Shown one piece after another: positions 34,892-47,774 of a stretch of 64,000 nt of DNA (within the stretch, counting starts at the first letter, position 1; the number at the start of each line of letters is the position of its first letter). Source of the DNA: Perkinsus marinus ATCC 50983 (Eukaryota > Perkinsozoa > Perkinsida > Perkinsidae); contig NW_003209437.1 in assembly GCF_000006405.1 (NCBI RefSeq), positions 164,916-228,915 on the forward strand, given 5' to 3'. The position numbers and the translations under genes are program-made. The notes beneath the pieces were generated by a model. That model worked only from the letters and a program-made list of their open reading frames with translations, did not search any database and was not told the DNA's origin.

Positions 34892-37800
34892 ATGTCAGCA
34901 GCGAGTCCTCCGACAAGCACTTGCTGCAGTACGGCAGATGCTCCTCCGCTTCTTCAGCCTGTTGTCGACCCTTCTTCCCATCCTGATTGGGGGTCTAGCA
35001 TCACCACACGATGGAATGAAGAAGGGGGAATGTATTGGATCGAAGAAGAGATGAAGTCCAAGTTGTCACTGGTGCCACTTACCGATCAAGTAAGGTTAAC
35101 TCCCTGGGTTTTCCCGGAATTCAATTTGCTGTTCAGGAAACGTTGGACCTGATCGCTTTACTAGGGCGGAGGCTTTTAGAGATGGACGTTCACCAGCTTG
35201 AGAGGGCCGTGTATAGGCTTGGCAAGGACAAATGCAGGCAACTACTCGCCGTAACTGAGGAGAAAATCAAAAACAATGTGGGTTCATCAGCAAGACAATT
35301 TGCAAGTCCATGAGTGGTTACTCCTCAGGCTCCCGAAGATGCGCTATACCTATACACTCAAGACGGCAGCAAGAGAGCGCGCACCCCCGGAGGCGTGTTC
35401 TGGAAGATAATCAAAACAAGCGAGGATATCGAATCTCAAGATAAGAGGTATCACTCGACGTCGAAAATCCCAACAGCTGAACTTTCCTATTTTTCTATCC
35501 TTAGTTTCATCTTCCGCGGCAATACAACCAGACAGAACAAGATTCGCAGGGATAAGGCGGTAAGTTATTCTCCTTCGCCGCGGTCTTTGCACTGCCTTGC
35601 CCTTCAGCGCATCGATCTCATCTTCGCCAACCTCAGCTGCTTCGCTCCGTCTGATCCAAGAGTTCGAGCGGTAAGCCCTTCCATTATAGTCATCAGCTTC
35701 GCTACTACTTTCTTGAAGATACGCGATATCGTTGCCGCTCTGGGCATGACAGAAACGACAATCGCGGAACGATTGATAGAAAAGAAGGCAAGTACCTCTG
35801 CTGTGCCTGGAGACAATCCGTTACTACTGTTGTTATCCGTCTACGAGTTGAGGACATTGCTGTCAGGGTGTCGACTTCGCCCGCTCGCTCCTAGCCGAGA
35901 GCCTCGAGCTTTGCTCGGATGCATCGAATGAGAGATCTGCGGTAGAAGCCAGAATTCTGAGAAAGAAGACCCATACGGAGACCGTAGATGGTGAGGAGGT
36001 TGAAGTGAAGCGTGAGTGGCCACAGGCCATAGTCTCCCCTTTAGTCTTGTTCTAAACAGGTACTCCGGGGGGCGTGTTTGCCCAACTCATCAAGGCAGAC
36101 GAAAAGTATGCAATGATTACGTGGCATGTAAATCTACATTTCCCAATTTTCAGCATTTCCGCTGAGGATAAGCTGTACATCTTCGCTCTTGCTCGCGGTG
36201 GGAAGGGCACGGCTCCGCGACGTGGCCAAGGGAGGGGCCGGCCACCTATGTTCACGAAACAGTACCAGGATGCCACTTGGAGGACATGTGGCGGAGTGGG
36301 AACTCCTGGGAGGTGGGCAATCGAGGAAGGGGGATGGAAGGTCGATTTTTTCTTCCAGGTTTGTTGGAGATATGGACTATGAGGAGCGCGGTGAAGCTCT
36401 CCCGTCGGCAATACCTCCACCTGAGGGGAACATGGCTGGATTCATGATCCTTCCGGAGGGTAAGCACGGAAGGCATTGGTTCGGCATCGGTAGCTTCTAA
36501 CGCTTCAGATGCACCTGAACGTATCGTCGTACTCGAACTCGCGGCTGGCTTGGGCGTCAACATGTCGCTGATACACGTGAGTCAGCATCGAGAGGGCCCT
36601 AATACACATCCTTCCGACTCGCATTCTCCAGGTCCACTTCCTTGAGCGCTTGGTGGTGAGGAAAGGCATAGCAGTCGCTGTGGAGCTCTATGAGGCGACC
36701 AAGGTAATCTGTCGTGACTTCCCGGCGTTATCAGTGGGTGTGTTTTCAGAGGATTGAGAAGGAATGTGGCGGTCGCTTGGGTGGAGTAGTAACTCGACTG
36801 ATCAAGGAAGATGACAGGTCGGCACAGGAAGCAACTCTACTATCAGCGGTCTGCTAGGTTCACCGAGGAAGACGTTGCGTTCATCTACAAAGTCGTGCCG
36901 TCCCCGGAAACTAATGGAAACGACGACTCTAGTCCGATGAAGCAAGTGATCAACACAGCGGAGGAATCAGTAGCTGCTGAAGCCGAGCGTGGTGATGGCG
37001 AAGAGCTGTGTTCATCAGGCTCGCTTCAAGCGACTCCTGGCCGAGATGGAAGTAATGAATAGGATATGTGTCGGGCTGAAAATACACGATCAGCTTATGG
37101 TTGAGCGGATGATCCACAGGAAAGGACTCGGGTGAGATCCTAGGCTTGTCAGTATCGTGCAGTGAAGATTCTGGAATCGTGAAAACTGAGTTCCGCGTGT
37201 CTTCTAGATTCGCGAGTGCTCTTTATGAAGCAGTAACGAAGATCGAGAATAACGGCGGTATGATGAGTGATGACGGGACCAGGAAGAGAACTCCAGCAGC
37301 TATTTTCATCAAGATTTTCAAGGAACAGTGAGTTGGACATGGCCGTCACACGAAAATTCCCCAAGCGGCTTTACAGAGCGTCTACGGAAGATATAGAGTT
37401 TGTGTTGTCGGACTCCATGTCGTGGTGGAAGAAGCCTTTGGACCTCGGAGTCAACGCTGCGGCGATGACGAGCGATCACGGTGAGAATTTTCGCGTCACA
37501 TGAGGACTGAAATGTCATGTTCGCTTTACTCAGATGATGATGACCAGTTCAATACAGAAGTGGCGCGAACTCTTGCTGAGGCAACGCTTGTGCGTGGGAT
37601 AGCACAGAGTCTTCCTCGTCTCAGGGCATCCTGTTGGAGCTGGAGCGGCTCCGCTTGCCTGCCTCTGACTGGATCATCGTTGAGAGAGCAGTAGAGCGAG
37701 TTGGAGCTTCTGTCTGTCGTCGAATGCTATCTCGAACCAAAAGATTCTTCGAACGCGATTTCAGGGTGGGGCACTTACTAGCTAATCTCGCTTTTGACGT

Positions 37801-39633
37801 GGTCCTCAGGCGAACGGTGGATCAACTTCTGCTCACATAGAAACTCCAGGGCGTGTCTGGGCTGGCCTTCTGCTCCACAAAGTTGGGTGAGTCCACCGCT
37901 AACAGTATACCATCACGGAGGGTCGATCGTCTCAGTGTATCCCGAGAAGACCTCAACTATATCTTCGGTGTCGCTACTCTCTCACAGCGTCGGCTGATAT
38001 CGGATGCTGCTGGAACAGCCGGCAGCACAAAGGGTTGTCTCGTGGTCCCGGATGTTGTCGAGTGAGTCGTTCGGGAATTAAAGCATTGCTGACTTGCCTG
38101 GTAGGCCCCCATCTAAATCGCACCAGCAGATAGCCAAGGCGCTCACGCTCGGTCTCTCAATGCTCACCATCACTGCTAATGACCTAGAGGTCACGGGCCG
38201 AGTCGTGGAGCGGCTCGGAACCGACGTCGCTAGGTGAGCAGTATTCCTGTGGGCTAGTGGTGACGGCCTTTCATCAGGGACATGCTGGCGTTGACCCAAC
38301 AGGTCGAGGAAGAGGGAGGAGAAATGTCGCGAGATGGGACTAGGAGGAAGACCCCCCTCAACGTCTTCCTCAGCCTCCTCAAGTTCAAGCGCGATCGTTT
38401 CGGGTAGGGAGCGGTCCAAGGTGTCGTTGTTCGGGCGAGAATGTTGTTGTTCCGTGTAATAGGGTAACGGATGAGGATCTTCGCTACATCTTCGAGAACC
38501 CTAAGAGGCTCCGTCGCGATACCATTCGGGAAGACATGCACTATGTAAGGTCTTGTTGTTGTGTACGCACTCTACGAGATCTTGGCGGTCGTCCATGCAG
38601 GCACCATCACTATTCACTCCAATTCGGCCTTTCTCCCAGCTGGAGAAATCGGGCCGCGACAGAGACACGATTGATTTCATCAAGGTAGCGCGATACGGTG
38701 TCCTCAACCTCAGCCTTCCGTAGTGTTTGGTTTCCTCAGAGCTTCCTCGTCCCTGCCCTCCCATGCTTGGAGTACATCCCTATTCAAGATCCACGGCTGG
38801 ATACTGTTATCGCAGGAACGGTGTTCTTGGGTCCTGCTAAAATGAGGTACTGATCGCTGGTGATGTGCCGGAGGTGAGGTGCCCGATTTCAGCATGGTCG
38901 AACGAGCAGTATACACATTCGGCTCCGATTGGGTCCACGAGACTCTGCAGAAGATCAACGACGACATGATGGCTGCAGAAGACTCGAAGGTACAGCGGTA
39001 GTCCAGCTTTACTGCTTTACTGTGATTGATCACTCAGTTTTCCTGCACCACTGCCTTCAAAAACTCCATCAAGGAATATGGCACTATGGCACAGTATGAC
39101 TTCGTCGTTGCTCAAGCGTGCGAGGCTCATGTAATGATCAGAAGTTCTTATGCTTATCTATCTCGTGCCTCGCAGGTCTCCCGAGATGAGGTTGAGGAGC
39201 CAGTTCAACAGAAACGAGTCACCCTGGCGCCCAGGGTGAGTAGACTTCTGCTCTCGATGGGGTTCTTGAACTCATCAAGCCATTGGAGTTTCGCTCTGCA
39301 TGGAGCTTTTCTGAAGTTGATTCGTGTCAGCCAAACGCCGTCGCTCGCGGATCATATGGTAAAGGCAAAGGTAGAGGCAAGGGCAAGAGTGGGAAGGGGA
39401 AGGGTAGAGGGAAAGGTGATGTTGGCAAAGTGAGTGTTTCTCGTCGGCCGCTCCTCCTTGTTACTCGTGAGCAATCTCAGGGCTGGCGTCGAGGTCACAG
39501 TAGTTGGAGGCAGCATGATCCCTATGAAGAGGACCGCTATGTTCCTGTACTTGGCAGGAAGCGAGAAAGCCCAGAGCGCGTCGATGAGGATGGATTCGTA
39601 GGCAAAGCAGCAAACTCTCTGGCTTATGGTTAA
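34892..39633 (+). CDS. Protein with at least six tandem PHAX-like RNA-binding modules and a Gly/Lys-rich tail
   Basis: Start MSAASPPTSTCCSTADAPPL; about 20 short exons. Each module has the PHAX plan: two helices, a [VI]ERxV-type helix, an [ED]xGG turn, [DN]G[ST]+x+TP, a VFxxL[LI]K helix, then a [ST]xED[LIV]x[YF] hook. M1 35137-35447: LLGRRLLEMDVHQLERAVYR ... RTPGGVFWKIIK. M2 35719-36107: IRDIVAALGMTETTIAERLI ... KRTPGGVFAQLIK. M3 36512-36814: FLERLVVRKGIAVAVELYEA ... ECGGRLGGVVTRLIK. M4 37040-37330: MVERMIHRKGLG ... NNGGMMSDDGTRKRTPAAIF. M5 37622-37890: WIIVERAVERVGASVCRRML ... TPGRVWAGLLLHK. M6 38102-38407: GRVVERLGTDVARDMLALTQ ... EEGGEMSRDGTRRKTPLNVF. A degenerate seventh lies near 38895-39000 (MVERAVYTFGSDW). 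Hooks include FTEEDVAFIY, SREDLNYIF and TDEDLRYIF. The tail holds GKGKGRGKGKSGKGKGRGKG. PHAX, the snRNA export adaptor, normally has one such domain. One intron (35788-35866) is GC-AG. It could be two genes; no internal stop or start forces this. Confidence 0.72.
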
Positions 39634-39907
39634 TGTAGGTTACGGTAAAGCAACGTCGTGGTGGCAAGAGGACCTCCGAAAATGAGGCGGTGGAGCTTCG
39701 GCCTGCCTTGGCTGTGACTAAATACACTGATCATCTTGCAACAGACCACCACGACCCAGCGCAGCCTTCCCCCACGACGCGGGAGTAGTCAATTGAAGTG
39801 AAGCATGCCATCATCGCGTATCGTTTGAACAGTGAGACCTTGCTTTTTCCACGGTCAAGGAGTTCGATGTTCAGGGCCCCACACCTTCACAATCAAGCAG
39901 TTAAACG

Positions 39908-42900
39908 ATGAATAGGGCATGTGGAATCAATTTGCATGTTTCCAATAAATCAGCAAGAAACGAAGCGACTGCCTTAGTTTTGTGTTGTCAATTGTGCTCG
40001 GTGGAGTTCGCGACGTTGACGCGGATCAGCAGTCTTATCACGGTTTTCAAACTGACAACGTCGAACACAAAGACAAATGCCTGGTTCGTGGCTGTGAAGT
40101 CGGGTTCGGTAGAGCGCGTTAAGGAACTCCTTGAGAGTGGAGTAGCGACGCTCGAAGTGAGTTTTCGTGCTCGAATGCTTAGACGCAGCGCCGGCGGCTT
40201 AGATCATTGATAATGAAGGCTGGACGGCTGCGCACCATTGCGCCATGCTGGACTACTCGGAAATGCTCGAGTTTCTCGTCACCAAGAAGGCCGATGTGAA
40301 TGCGACTAACAAGAGCAAAAGTAACGATGCTCCTTCGCCTTTCCTCCACGAGCGTATGTGAATTCAGGGACGCCGTTACACATTTCCGCAGACTGGGATG
40401 CTAGAGACTGCATGCATATCCTCACATCGAATGGCGCTGATATCTCACTTAAAGATTCGTAATGGAGTTTTCAGCATTCGCCTGGTGAACGACTGAAGTT
40501 TGTCTTCAGCGCTGGCCGGACGCCTATCCAGTATGCTTCCGATGATGCTCGAGGGGTACTGAAAGAGATTGCACGAGTGAGCCTCTTTCCTATAGGGAAT
40601 CTTCTGGAACATTGTACAGGCAACAGCAGAGGCACACTCTGCCTTCAAGAGGACTACAATGAGAAAGCAGACTCAGGACTTAACAAATTGCGCTCTCGGC
40701 GACAGGTTGCGCCCTCAAGAGGACGATAGAACACATCTGGTAGACGTGGCAGCATGATGCTTCTTGAGGAAGTCCTTACGTCCCTCAGAAGCCTCCTGTG
40801 CTCCACCGTCCGCTGAGCGCTCGCGGATCTGCTGATCCCGCGCTGTTTCTGTCAACATCGTCAACCTCCAGCGCTCCACCAGAACGGGAGAGGCCCAGTC
40901 GGGCTGCACGTGTCGATCGGAGGCAACATCTTGAGCAGGTCTTCCAGGCCTCTAGGGTGAGTTGCTGCGTCGATGCGGCAGAGAAACTCTCACTACCTGC
41001 ACAGATGGGAGACGTTGAGACACTGAAAGCCTTGATGAAAAAGCAGCAAATAGACTTGAACGTTCAGGATAAGGAGGGATGGACTGTTATGCATCATGCG
41101 AGCTTTATGGGGCAGACACATATAGTTCGGTAAGTGCTAGCGTTTGTAGCAGAGCGCCCGGGAGCCCATCTCCTGGAATTCGCAACCGTTCTTTGCATGT
41201 CAGCTACTTGATTGACAACGGCTTCGAGATAGGACCGAAAAATAAGGTGAATCCTCAGCTGACGACTAACCCAGATGCACGCGGGGACTTTAGTTCGGCC
41301 GTACTCCCCTTCATCTGGCCGCCGAGTGGGATAACGACGAGGTTGTGGAACTGTTGCTTTCCAGAAAGGCCGATTTCAACGTGCCAGATAAGGACGGCTG
41401 CTCTCCACTAGAATGTGTAGTGAGCTCTCTCGGTTGAACGTATATTGTTAAGACACTGCGACAGGCTGGGGACTTGTCTCGAAGTTTGATGGAGAACCAG
41501 TCTTGGTCCAAGCGAAGTTCACTGCTATCCGACGGAAATGCGCTTTCCGTCGCAGCAGTGTCGGAAGCTGTGAGAAATGGTAGGAATTGTGAGCATCTTC
41601 GCTCGCTGTTGGTCAAGGTGGTGGCCATCCTTTTCTACCAGAAACTGACTATCTAACAGCTTCGCTCGACTGCGAGATTAGTTTAGATGATCTCGTCGAA
41701 GAGGAACAGTTGGGCACTGGTGAGAAGTTTTTTATCGTCTCGACGAGCCTAGAGTTTCAAGCCGGTCAGTTCAAACTATGCTCCAGGTTTGACAGCTGAT
41801 GTCTATAGCGGTACCTGGCATGGGACTGATGTTGCGATCAAGAGAGTCGATTGGACCATGGTAGCAACCTAGGTCGCTTGGTCGCGAGATCTACTGAGAA
41901 TTATCGGTTGAAGTTATGTATTGCATCGTTATCTCAGGCATCGGATTATGAAGCCACCAAGGCTTCTCTGTTGAGAGAACTGACTCTCATGACGCGACTA
42001 CGGCATCCTGGGATCGTCATGGTCATGGGAGCTTGCCTCTCTTCCCGTCCGCTCAGACTCGTGAGTCGCGTCCGAGTCATGGAAAACAGATGGACTCTCT
42101 TTTCCAGGTTTGCGAACTCTGTCGCGGAGGTAGTTTGGACTCGCTGCTCTACAAGCAGCCCGAGGTCGGGCTGTGCTCGAAACAGAAATGGAAGATGTGC
42201 ATGGACGTTGCGCAAGCAATGAACTACCTGCACACATCGACGCCAATGATAGTAAGGACCACGGAAGAGGTGCCTGGATGTGAGTGCTGCCACTCTCAGG
42301 TGCATAGAGATCTCAAGAGTCCAAACCTTCTCCTCGCTCATCCAGTACGTTGATCATGACGTTGTGTGCACAGGTAGACTTTTCTTCTCTAGATAGCAAG
42401 TACCTACGACACACCAGTCCTGAAAGTATCGGACTTTGGACTCAGTAGAGCTACGGCTGAAGGTGGTGACTTCGCGGTGAATGCCGAGGGTGAGGTCAAT
42501 GGGACCCTCCATCCTCTCCTACGCCGCTCGTTGGTTTTAGGGACATACACTTGGATGGCACCAGAGCTACTGGAGCGCCCTGACTTCTACACTGAAAAAG
42601 TGAGTAGTGTCGGTGACTATTCGCGCACCAGTATGATGCAGGTGGATGTGTATAGCTATGGCATCTGTATGTACGAGGTAATGGCACGGAAGATGCCATT
42701 CTCAGAAAAAGGTGAGCGCCGAACTTTTTGATAAGAACCCCTTTGACTGTCCACATTGTTTATCGAGAAATGTTGTTCATCAATTGCTGAATCATTGTCA
42801 GGCTACGAGCCCCTATCTATAGCTCTCCATGTTGCCAAAGGGCTTAGACCCGACATCGCGTTGATCCCAAGTGGCACACCTAGAGAAATGATCGTTGCCA

Positions 42901-43031
42901 TGGAAGAGGTAAATGGTGCCCACTTTACCTAACTCCGTACATGTCTTCTGCAGTGTTGGCGCGAGAAGCCGGAAACCAGGCCCAGCTTTCAGCATATTAT
43001 CAAGTCGCTACGTCAAGTTATTCCGAGTTGA
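39908..43031 (+). CDS. Ankyrin-repeat TKL (Raf/CTR1-like) protein kinase
   Basis: The N-terminal half holds ankyrin repeats: AVKSGSVERVKELLESG (about 40090), NEGWTAAHHCAMLDYSEMLE (about 40215), TPLHISADWDARDC (about 40370), KEGWTVMHHASFMGQTHIV (about 41070), then LAAEWDNDEVVELLLSRKA with DFNVPDKDGCSPLE (about 41330-41410). The kinase domain follows: Gly loop GTGLTADVYSGTW (third Gly is Ala), VAIKRV with the ATP Lys, LRELTLMTRLRHPGIVMVMG, CELCRGGSLDSLL, VHRDLKSPNLLL (catalytic Asp and Asn), VSDFGLSRATA, GTYTWMAPELL and VDVYSYGICMYEVMARKMPF. It ends in EECWREKPETRPSFQHIIK before the stop at 43031. HRDLKSPN and the APEL segment are typical of the TKL group; all catalytic residues are present. 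Introns are about 45-80 nt. The start at 39908 is the first in-frame ATG and is not certain. Confidence 0.88.
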
Positions 43032-44050
43032 CTGCAGCTATGTTCATCAGTTCATGTGTCGGTGTTCTATTGAAGTGACCTCCTGCGTTCTTGATAAGTC
43101 GGGGGGAAGAAAACAGTTAAAATTCACATCCTCACATAAATTCATGCGAAGGCATTTTAGTATGCACGAACGGCGATCGAAAAATGGAGAGACGAGGACT
43201 AAAGAGGGGATATTTGTAACAGGATTGGATATGGGAGAGGATGATAGGAGGTGAAAAACTCTTGCTGTGGAAAGACCAGACAATACCTGTTCGAGGTCCA
43301 ACTTGCCAGTGATTGCCAAGCGCGCTCCGTCTATATCACACTTCGCTTACGACCCACGATCGGCCGAGTGGTTTCACACGAGAGGAGTGAGTCGTCTGAT
43401 GGACTCCCGACTCGGGAATTCCAACCGTCATACTTCCTGTGATGGTTGTGTACTGGTTCTATGATCAGGGCACGGATGACCTGGCCGAGTTGCGTAGGCT
43501 CATATTGGGAACCAGAAAAAAGCTCGAACGCTCACGGAGCGAGTTGGATGGTATAGATGTTGTTGGGATGGCGCAAGCCTCACTGTGACAGTTGCAGGTC
43601 TGCAAGTGCATGTCCAGTCTACGAAATGCCTGCATAGTGTGTCTGGGAAAAGTTTAAATCCTCGAACAGAGCAACGGAAATTCCTTCACCGGTAAGTAGA
43701 CGTATCAGGTATTTACATAATACGAGGGTTGTTCTTAGGACGGCTTCCTCTCCTCACGTTCAAAGACGACCCCTATCGTTATGGATTGGGGCTAATCATC
43801 TTGTGAAAAGCAATCAACATAGGGTACCTCATTTTGTGAAACGTCGCTGAAACATGAAATCATGGCAGCAACGGTTGCGTTGAGTATATCCAGTTTACTT
43901 GGACAAAACTGGAGTTTTTCGGATCCATTGGAGTATCTTCTATCATTCTGATTCATTGCTTTGACTATCAACACGACTCCACACTTGCCCGGCTACATTG
44001 AATACCAAGTAATATGCTTAATCTACTGGCCTGCAGGTGCGAAAATTATA
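43032..44050. other. About 1 kb with one doubtful small frame
   Basis: Lies between the convergent kinase and PHD genes. A plus frame at 43267-43464 includes IAKRAPSISHFAYDPRSAEW, and a nearby segment DDLAELRRLILGTRKKLERS (about 43470-43530) looks codon-like, so a small unrecognised plus-strand gene at roughly 43250-43560 is possible. No start or splice solution closes the frame. The rest is AT-rich. Confidence 0.35.
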
Positions 44051-47000
44051 TTAGATGACTTCTTGATCATCAGAAAAGAAATCTTCGTCTAATTCCCCGT
44101 CTGAGTTAACGTATTTCTCGCGTTGACGTTCAAGCCGATTCTGAGATGTGGAACAAATCAAAAGTCATTCAATGAACCAATCGGCCTACTACCCGCTGAT
44201 CCACCTTTTCCAGCGCTTCAACCAAGCATTCGTCGCCATCTTCATCGTCTTCTGTTATGATGGGCTGGCAGGCGTAAGGGGGTCTAACATTTCCTAGAAT
44301 AGACGACATAATCAAACAGTTAGGAAGACTACGACTCCCACCTATATCGAGACCGAGAGTCCTATTTCGGTGGCCCTCCAAGAGAGCCTGTCGCTGACGA
44401 TGGAGCGTTTGACAGAGAGTGTAACTCGTTGGGTCCACCCGCTGCTCGTACGGCTGGGCGTATGTGAAGGGGTCGTATTCAGAATTATCGGCCACTGACG
44501 ATACACTATCCACGGAGTTTCTCCTCGTAGACTTATGCCTGGCCTCGGCCTTTGGTGTACCTGAAGGGAGAACAGATGAGATGGTCACGACGAGCGATTC
44601 ACGCACCGCCAATCTTTATATCATTCATATCCCAGCTGATCTCAGAATCGCTATCCGATAGAGGCTGAAGACAGAGTATCCACGAGCGAGAGACCGCATC
44701 GTGAGCACGTAGGCCTGGGTAGTACCAAATCGCCGAGATCACCAGCCACTAGTCCATCCATCAGCAAGTCTTCCTCCTTATTAACAAATTGATGGTCTGT
44801 CATGTACTGCTGGATGGCTCTGAATCTCCGGACGCCGTCTTTCTTGTATGGAACGTCGGTTGCGCAGTCGTCTGCACCTATCTCGCCGTCGTCGTCGCTT
44901 TGCGGTCTAGTTCTCGGTCCAGGCGGTTTATTCCGATGAGGTGCCGGAGACTTCTTAGATCCTCGACAATAACGCCGATTGCATTCCTTTGCCGTTTTTG
45001 TACCAACCGCTTTCGCTATGCGCTTCCAGAACCTACTGTAGACCCATCACATCGAAAGTTGCTCTGTCGGAGGTAAACTTCCTAGTAGGGTGAGACACTT
45101 ACCCTTGATTCACAAGCTCCTCGTTATCCACAGCCGTAAGGAGTCTATCGACTTCTTCCTTCGTCCATCCATCTGCATCGCGCTCGATCTGAGTCTCCTG
45201 AGGTTCAGTACTGGAACCTCGCCGTGCTCTCGCTCTAGCCTGGATCCCACGAAATGAGGAGTGACAGTATACCTTTCGAGAGTACCTTCGGTCGTTTTTT
45301 CTCAGCCGCACTGGCCACGGTCGACTTATCCTCTTCTACTGGAGGATCCAACCGAAGACTGCCAGCTCCCATGAATCTGCCGAAATCCGTCTCGCTGAGT
45401 ATGTCCTCGTAAGTACAATCGTCATGGTGGAACCTATTTGGAGAGCTGGAAACTACCATCCCTGGGTGATTGCATTACTCCACCAGAGCCGCGTTCTCGA
45501 ACTTGTGTTGTCCAACTTCCACAACACTGCCTTGGAGCCATCCTTCGAGAAATTTACGCTCGACCCGAAACCCGATAGACATCTTGAGCTCTGCAAGGAG
45601 ATAGGTACCACAGACTCGGATCACCCACTCGATCATTACCCCCAACGAAGAATGGTTTGAATCCGCGCGGAACCTTCAGTCTCTTCTTTTTCCGTCCCCG
45701 AGTCGCGGCAGGGGCCTGTGAGAGACAGAGCATCAGCACGAGTAGGCCTCCTCTTAAAATTACTCGTTGCAACTCAGTGACGGATTCAATCGCCTCGAAT
45801 GAGCTGATCCATTCCGCGATCGATTCGGACTGCTGATTCTCGACGATATCCGCTGGATCACCCTTTAAGAAATCACTCCCCTCCAGCTCGCGTTCCTTCA
45901 CACTCAGCCGTCGAGTGGGACTGGTCGCAGCTATCGATCGTTTCTTCGTCTCCACTGGAGCTACCACGGTCTGCCCTACGCTACCGGACACGCTGTGCTG
46001 CCGACTACCCGGCCTAGAGGTGCCTTGATTTCGCGCCACATGCAGTTGCAACATGAATTGATCGAACGAAGTGTCTGCGCTGCTCCCGGCAGCAGATGCC
46101 CTTCGCGAGGCCGCTGCCGACGGGTTGTCGCACACCAGAGATTGCCGGGGCCGTTTTCTCGTCTGGGAAGATATTCGGGAAACTCGATTCTCCAGGATGC
46201 GCGGCGATGGTAGTTCCTCGAGCCAAGTCGGAATGCCGCTGTCAGAGCTCCCGTGGGATTGACAGTAACTAATTCGAAACCACCTCATCCTCGACCGCAC
46301 GTCACTCGAATCTCATATGCACGTCACGTGTTCTTTCGAAGAGTTGTGCAGCACGCATGCACAATCAGTCTCCGACACAAGCGCACCATGCACGATCCTA
46401 CCTTAAAATGCACTGCCATCTGTCCCATGGGAGACCGTTCTCGAATAACTCCATAACTCGCGGATGAGGGCACTCCTTAGTTCCATGGGCAGCACCTCCG
46501 CACGCTGACTCCGCCGTAACAGGAGTGTATCGCCCTCGAAGACGAACGACAGAACCTCGAAAGATTGAAGCACCCGTGGTCATCAATGCATAGAGCAATG
46601 TCTGTCGAGCCGGTACCTCCTCTAGTGACAACGAGCTTCTCCGTGAGAGCGTGGATTATCTCGCTAGTTCCCCATATACTTCCCCTCAACTTAGTACCGC
46701 TGGCGTCAAATTCAATACGCTCTCCTTGAATCACAGGAATCCTTCGTTCTTTCTGTCGAGCGAGTATCATCGCCCAGTTATACTGAAAGGATAGGAAATT
46801 TTGTGAAGATACGATTCCCTCGCTGACGATGTCGTACAACACATCGTCCCGACTCATGCGGAGCGTTTCGCCAAAGGCCATGACTGCGCTCACCAGTTCG
46901 AGCCTCTTGGTGCGTTCACTCAAGTTCCTCGCACATAGTGTACATCGCCCTTGGTGTAGAGGCTCGCATTTGGCGTGGGACTAAGAACGGGAAACACGAG

Positions 47001-47413
47001 TCGAAAGATCGCTTCGACAGCAGTGAACCCGACGCTACGTTACCGTGTGTCGGCAGGTGACACACTTGTTCACCAGGTCCCCACCAGTACCGCAGACGAT
47101 GCAGAAGTTGTAGTGCATCGGCACTTTGATCTTGGCATGCCGCTCTTGAGCACACGTATCGCACAGCCAGTGTCGAATTTTCCTCGGAGGGCACCGAAGT
47201 GGAGGGTATGTACAATGGGGATGACACCGGAACCCACAGCCGTGACACCGAAGAACCTGAGACGAGGCTTCGAACGCCGAGCGAGATGAGGCTTGAAGAT
47301 TCCAGTACCACGGGGCACTTAGTATCGGTGAGCCCTAAACATCGTTGACATTCGGGAGGCTTTCCACCGCGTACCAGCGGATCCGCCAACGCTTGCCGTC
47401 GGCTTGTGGCCAT
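44051..47413 (-). CDS. PHD-finger nuclear protein B (paired design with protein A)
   Basis: Start at 47413 (MATSRRQALADPLVRGGKPP). A PHD finger (C4HC3) is built across one intron: ECQRCLGLTDTK, then VLRCHGCGFRCHPHCTYPPL and HWLCDTC. Directly after comes a second cysteine cluster, VPMHYNFCIVCGTGGDLVNK then CVTC. PHD fingers commonly read histone H3 tails. Downstream exons give ELVSAVMAFGETLRMSRDDV and SFQYNWAMILARQKERRIPV (about 46890-46740), a long exon with WLEELPSPRILENRVSRISS (about 46230-46170), KKKRLKVPRGFKPFFVGGND (about 45695-45635), DGWTKEEVDRLLTAVDNEE (about 45170-45115; a possible MYB/SANT-type start, weak) and an acidic C-terminus ending ELDEDFFSDDQEVI at 44051. I do not recognise the whole protein. 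The span could hold two genes, since the junction near 46300-46400 is not proven. Confidence 0.58.
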
Positions 47414-47774
47414 TACTTGACAATGACCACCCTATATTCCCGAAGGACGACACAAACGGAAAGTAGATGAATATCCTGTGGCCAACTCCGACCAGCCAAG
47501 AAACCGGTACTAGTGGGTCCAGCGCACGGTTTTCTCAAGGCTGGCTCTCAAACTATGCTCCTCGAAACTTCCGAGTTTCCACACATCTCGAATCGACAGT
47601 TGTTCATGTCGCGAGCCTCAGAATCGTGTTGGGAGAACGACGAACTTCCCTTGGCTAGAATCGGTCAGCCATGATCCACGTCCCCCATCAGTCACCAACC
47701 CAACACTGCAACATCGAGAGAAGGGTGAGGTTCCCCGCTAATGGAAACACAGACGGCACAAGCCGAGAAGAAAT
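47414..47774. other. Gap between the two PHD-finger genes
   Basis: About 360 bp. It likely holds the 3'UTR of gene A and the promoter of gene B. No motif-bearing frame found. Confidence 0.5.
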
